Assembly: GCA_949292445.1 (NCBI GenBank)
Contig: CASEZU010000047.1
Span: 1-9,124, forward strand
Direction: 5' to 3'
DNA from: an uncultured Spirochaetales bacterium
GTDB taxonomy: Bacteria; Spirochaetota; Spirochaetia; Sphaerochaetales; Sphaerochaetaceae
Length of the DNA stretch: 9,124 nucleotides
The notes beneath the pieces are model-generated. The model was not told where the DNA came from. It saw only the letters and a list, made by a program, of their open reading frames with translations, and searched no databases. The position numbers and the translations under genes are program-made. Every line of letters starts with the position of its first letter. The stretch's first letter is position 1. This document shows, one piece after another, positions 6,595 through 9,124 of this stretch.

Positions 6595-7074
6595 ATGGCT
6601 TGTGAAATTCTTGAAATACTCGAAAGACAGGAGGCCGCGCTGCGTTTCAGCGAGGTCTCTTTCTCATCTTTGAGGGCAATCGGCGAGGACATACTGCGTT
6701 CTGCCCGTGAGAAGGGCGGAGTGGTTTATGTGATGATCCGTGTCTCCGGGGACATAGTGTATGCCGCAGCTATGGACGGAGCTTCCCGCAATAACATCAT
6801 GTGGGCCCGGCGCAAGGCAAATACAGCTGAAATGTCGGCCAGAAGCTCGATGCGCGACGGCATTATAAACAGGGCAAAAGGCCGCTCTCTGGAGGAGCGC
6901 GGGCTTTCTCCTGCGGACTACACGGAGGAAGGCGGCTCGTTTCCTCTGCTCCTCTCATCCGGCGTCGCGGTCGGCTCTATAACAGTCTCCGGAATGCGGA
7001 GCGAGGAGGATCATCAGCTTATAGCTGATGCCTTGGCGAAATACCTTGGAAAAGAGGTGGAATCGGTGCTGTGA
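6595..7074 (+). CDS. UPF0303 family protein (GlcG/HbpS-like fold)
   Basis: This 159-residue soluble protein has no signal peptide. It carries the full set of UPF0303 landmarks: W70ARRKANT, then SARSSM, LEERGLSPADY, GGSFPL (113-118) and VSGMRSEEDH (131-140). UPF0303 proteins share the GlcG/HbpS fold, whose members have been linked to heme binding or degradation and, in yeast YBR137W, to other roles. A biochemical activity cannot be assigned from sequence. Length matches the family norm of about 160 residues. It lies 20 nt downstream of the CDF-like transporter gene on the same strand, so the two may be one operon, perhaps linked to metal or heme handling (inference). There is no ribosome binding site before ATG 6595. 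No clear terminator follows in the 118 nt before the next gene. Confidence 0.88.
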   Translation: MACEILEILERQEAALRFSEVSFSSLRAIGEDILRSAREKGGVVYVMIRVSGDIVYAAAMDGASRNNIMWARRKANTAEMSARSSMRDGIINRAKGRSLEERGLSPADYTEEGGSFPLLLSSGVAVGSITVSGMRSEEDHQLIADALAKYLGKEVESVL

Positions 7075-7118
7075 TCTTCTTTCTCTGACAGGATTTCCGC
7101 CAATGCTGTAAAAACATT

Positions 7119-7147
7119 TTGCCCATTGTCTGATTTTCTGCTAAATT
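7119..7147 (+). promoter_or_regulatory. Weak candidate promoter for the AraC-family gene
   Basis: TTGCCC (7119-7124) and TAAATT (7142-7147), each 4 of 6 to consensus, are separated by 17 bp. The leader would be about 40 nt and contains GAGGA (7181-7185), the ribosome binding site 7 nt before the ATG. The rest of the 118-nt gap shows nothing else convincing. Confidence 0.4.
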
Positions 7148-7192
7148 TAGCCTTGAATCATTTTTCCGGCATTCCGGATAGAGGATAGAAGC

Positions 7193-8077
7193 ATGTACGC
7201 ACCATTTTTGTTTAGCACTTCTGAGCAGGAACTTCACTATGTCCTCTTGCACAGGAAAGGAATCGATGCATTCCCCATGCACTGGCATGATGAGATTGAG
7301 ATAACCTATGTCGAGAAAGGAGAGGTCAGGCTCTTCCTCAACAGCGAATGTCTCACACTGGGAACCGGCGATTCCGTTATCATCAACTCTGGCGACTGCC
7401 ATTATTTCTTTCCCTCAGATGCGGAGACCGTGTCGGTCCTCTTCTCCCCGGACATCCTTTCGGGGACTCCTGACAGCGGGAAGATAATAGAGGATGTGAA
7501 GGCACGTCTTTCAAGAAACTCCAGGACAACCGCATTCTGGAGTGCAGAAGAGAAGGCCCGCCTTAAGTCCATTCTTGATGAGCTTGGCGCCGTGGAGAAA
7601 GGAACATTCTCCTACGAGCTCCTTGTCCGCTCGGCGCTCTTCCGCTTGGTGGCCCTTATTGCCGGAGAGCATCCCGGCCATGAAGCTGTCTGCAGTGATG
7701 ATAACGGCAGCATCAAGGTCAGGAAAAGGATCGGAAATGTCTTCCGTTTCATCGAAGAGCATTATATGGATCAGGTCTCGCTGCCTGAAGCAGCTGCGGC
7801 CTCAGGTTATGTGCCGACGTATTTTTCACGCGTCTTCAAGGCCAGCACAGGTATGACGTTCTATGATTATCTGACAATTTTCCGGATCAGGAAGGCTGAG
7901 GCGGAGCTGATAAATACACGCAGCAGCATCGCGGCTATCGCTGTCTCCGTCGGTTTCAGCAGCGTGAAGACATTCGACCGGGTCTTCAAGGAGCAGATAG
8001 GAATCTCTCCGCTGAAATTCCGCAAGCAGCATGTTGCCGGGAGTGGCGGCAAGCACAGGAAGAAGAGCGGCAGCTGA
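7193..8077 (+). CDS. AraC/XylS-family transcriptional regulator with N-terminal cupin
   Basis: This 294-residue one-component regulator has an N-terminal cupin-like ligand pocket (about 15-110), with the metal- or sugar-site-like MHWHDEIEI (29-37), the strand pattern VEKGEVRLFL, and GDSVIINSGDCHYF. The C-terminal AraC DNA-binding domain (about 176-285) carries two helix-turn-helix units. The first is LPEAAAASGYVPTYFSRVFK (197-216), the second runs over about 246-268 (IAAIAVSVGFSSVKTFDRVF), ending in the family signature GISPLKFRK. This layout is usual for regulators of carbohydrate uptake and catabolism, often sitting next to their target genes. No sugar gene is visible here, so the target is unknown; it may regulate itself or act at a distance. 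It has its own ribosome binding site and a strong terminator, so it is probably transcribed alone. Confidence 0.93.
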   Translation: MYAPFLFSTSEQELHYVLLHRKGIDAFPMHWHDEIEITYVEKGEVRLFLNSECLTLGTGDSVIINSGDCHYFFPSDAETVSVLFSPDILSGTPDSGKIIEDVKARLSRNSRTTAFWSAEEKARLKSILDELGAVEKGTFSYELLVRSALFRLVALIAGEHPGHEAVCSDDNGSIKVRKRIGNVFRFIEEHYMDQVSLPEAAAASGYVPTYFSRVFKASTGMTFYDYLTIFRIRKAEAELINTRSSIAAIAVSVGFSSVKTFDRVFKEQIGISPLKFRKQHVAGSGGKHRKKSGS

Positions 8078-8087
8078 GTTTTCTGGG

Positions 8088-8120
8088 GGAACCGGTGGAT
8101 CATCGGTTCCTTTTCTTTTT
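8088..8120 (+). terminator. Strong rho-independent terminator after the AraC-family gene
   Basis: GGAACCGGTG (8088-8097) pairs with CATCGGTTCC (8101-8110) in a 10-bp stem with one G-U wobble and a 3-nt loop, followed by TTTTCTTTTT (8111-8120). It begins 10 nt after the stop codon and leaves only 37 nt before the next start codon. Confidence 0.92.
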
Positions 8121-8157
8121 CAGGCAGCAACGCTATCTTCTGATCAAGGAGTTCATC

Positions 8158-8889
8158 ATGCTTGAACTTGAGAGAATATGCTGGAGCACTCCTGACGGAA
8201 AGGCTGTGATAGACAATGTCTCGCTCTCGATACCTGATCGGGGGCTCATTGTGATCACTGGTCCGAACGGAGGGGGCAAGACTACGCTCGCGAAGATCAT
8301 CGTGGGAATAGAGACTCCCGCAAGCGGCAGGATACTGCTTGACGGTGAGGATATAACGGGACTGGATGTGACGGAGAGGGCGAGGCGCGGTATCAGCTAC
8401 GCCTTCCAGCAGCCGGTCAGATTCAAGGGGATCACAGTGCGTGATCTTCTCGAAATAGCCGCGGGAAAGAAGCTGGGGGAGAAGGATGTCTGTGCGCTTC
8501 TTTCGAAGGTGGGACTATGTGCAAGGGATTATGAGGACAGGGAAGTCAATGCCTCCCTTTCAGGCGGCGAGATAAAGAGGGTTGAGATAGCATCCGTTCT
8601 CGCACGTTCGGCGCGTATCACGATATTTGATGAACCGGAAGCCGGAATAGATCTCTGGTCATTTTCAGGTCTCATAGAGGCATTTCAGGAGATAAAGAAA
8701 GCTCCTGACAGGGCTGAGATCATCATCTCCCATCAGGAGCGCATACTCAGTGTCGCAGACAGGATTGTCGTTATTGAGAACGGCAGGATAAGTGAGGAGG
8801 GAGAGCGGAGTGCCGTGCTTCCCCATCTCATCTCCTCCGCGCACTGCCCAGGGTGTCCGAAACCTGTGGTGAAGGGGGTTAAGGCGTGA
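8158..8889 (+). CDS. sufC: SufC-like ABC ATPase of a minimal SUF (SMS-type) Fe-S assembly system
   Basis: This 243-residue cytosolic ABC ATPase has no membrane partner gene nearby. It would power Fe-S cluster assembly on the SufB/SufD-like scaffold encoded next. Walker A is GPNGGGKTT (35-43, Lys41), the Q-loop is FQQPVRFKG (83-91), the ABC signature is LSGGE (134-138), Walker B ends in FDEPEAGIDLW (Asp158, Glu159) and the H-loop is ISHQE (His192). FQQPVRFKGITVRDLL and REVNASLSGGE are, from memory, typical of the two-gene SUF-like systems of anaerobes, where one scaffold replaces SufB plus SufD. Start ATG 8158 is set by the ribosome binding site AAGGAG (8146-8151). The C-terminus has a HCPGCP motif (Cys230, Cys233), an unusual cysteine pair that could bind metal or a cluster. 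The stop overlaps the next start by 4 nt. Confidence 0.88.
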   Translation: MLELERICWSTPDGKAVIDNVSLSIPDRGLIVITGPNGGGKTTLAKIIVGIETPASGRILLDGEDITGLDVTERARRGISYAFQQPVRFKGITVRDLLEIAAGKKLGEKDVCALLSKVGLCARDYEDREVNASLSGGEIKRVEIASVLARSARITIFDEPEAGIDLWSFSGLIEAFQEIKKAPDRAEIIISHQERILSVADRIVVIENGRISEEGERSAVLPHLISSAHCPGCPKPVVKGVKA

Positions 8890-9124
8890 ACAGCACAACA
8901 GAGGAAATACTCAGAATCGTCTCCGACTGGAAGGGCTCATTCTGCGGGGCCTATTCCATCAGGGAGGACGGCAGGAGCATTGAGCGCATGAGTACCGAGC
9001 ATGTCCATATCACGCCTAAGACGGATAAGCCCGGACTCGATATAGTCGTTGATGACGGTACGAAGGGAGAGAGCCTGGCAATTCCAGCCTGTGTTACTCA
9101 CGGAGATGTGGATGATCTTGTCTA
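8886..9124 (+). CDS. SufB/SufD-like Fe-S scaffold, N-terminal part (runs off the window)
   Basis: The first 79 codons are present and the frame is still open at the right edge. It starts with GTG at 8886, overlapping the ATPase stop as GTGA, with a purine-rich GAAGGGGG just upstream; this implies coupled translation and equal dosage of the two proteins. The fragment has FCGAYSIREDG, DKPGLDIVV, TKGESLAIPACVTHGDVDDLV, which I recognise as the N-terminal part of the short SufB/SufD-like proteins (about 300 residues) paired with SufC-like ATPases in two-gene systems. The Cys in IPACVTH is a plausible cluster or sulfur ligand. Downstream suf genes (sufS, sufU), if any, lie outside the window. Confidence 0.85.
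   Translation, partial: MNSTTEEILRIVSDWKGSFCGAYSIREDGRSIERMSTEHVHITPKTDKPGLDIVVDDGTKGESLAIPACVTHGDVDDLV

Noticed and set aside
7075..7192. A terminator between the UPF0303 and AraC-family genes
   Set aside because: Only loose CAATG/CATTG pairing with a long loop is visible and no T-run follows a stable stem.

Overview
The window looks like ordinary chromosome from a mid-GC bacterium, most likely a spirochaete of the Sphaerochaeta/Treponema type. That assignment rests on remembered family resemblance (the acyl-CoA synthetase N-terminus, the YhbY protein, and a LAAC lipoprotein beside housekeeping genes), not on a search. A clostridial-type Firmicute is the main alternative, because PhoB/PhoR-like pairs and two-gene SUF systems also occur there. 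I found no tRNA, rRNA, CRISPR array, transposase, phage gene or integration site.

Layout from left to right. (1) Positions 1-1816 hold the last 44 codons of an OmpR/PhoB-type response regulator, overlapping a PhoR-like membrane sensor kinase by 8 nt; a hairpin terminator begins 3 nt after the kinase stop. (2) Positions 1817-3686 hold a single-gene unit for a long-chain acyl-CoA synthetase, with its own promoter and two different inverted repeats flanking it that look like operators. (3) Positions 3685-4042 hold yhbY (a ribosome-assembly RNA-binding protein), whose best promoter would give an almost leaderless mRNA. It converges on (4) the only minus-strand gene, a 455-residue lipoprotein of unknown function with a clear promoter, ribosome binding site and lipobox. 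(5) Positions 5514-7074 hold a divergent promoter and a GC-rich structured leader. These precede a cation-diffusion-facilitator-like transporter with atypical metal-site residues, then a UPF0303 (GlcG/HbpS-like) protein 20 nt downstream. (6) Positions 7119-8120 hold an AraC-family regulator with an N-terminal cupin and a strong terminator. (7) From 8158 to the right edge are a SufC-like ATPase and the start of a SufB/SufD-like scaffold, overlapping by 4 nt. This is a minimal two-gene Fe-S cluster assembly system of the SMS type.

The genes form at least six transcription units, all but one on the plus strand. No single new system spans the window. The points most worth a second look are regulatory and structural: the leader of the CDF-like transporter and its missing metal ligands, the operator-like repeats at the acyl-CoA synthetase promoter, two genes with promoters but no ribosome binding site, and the HCxxC tail of the SufC-like ATPase.
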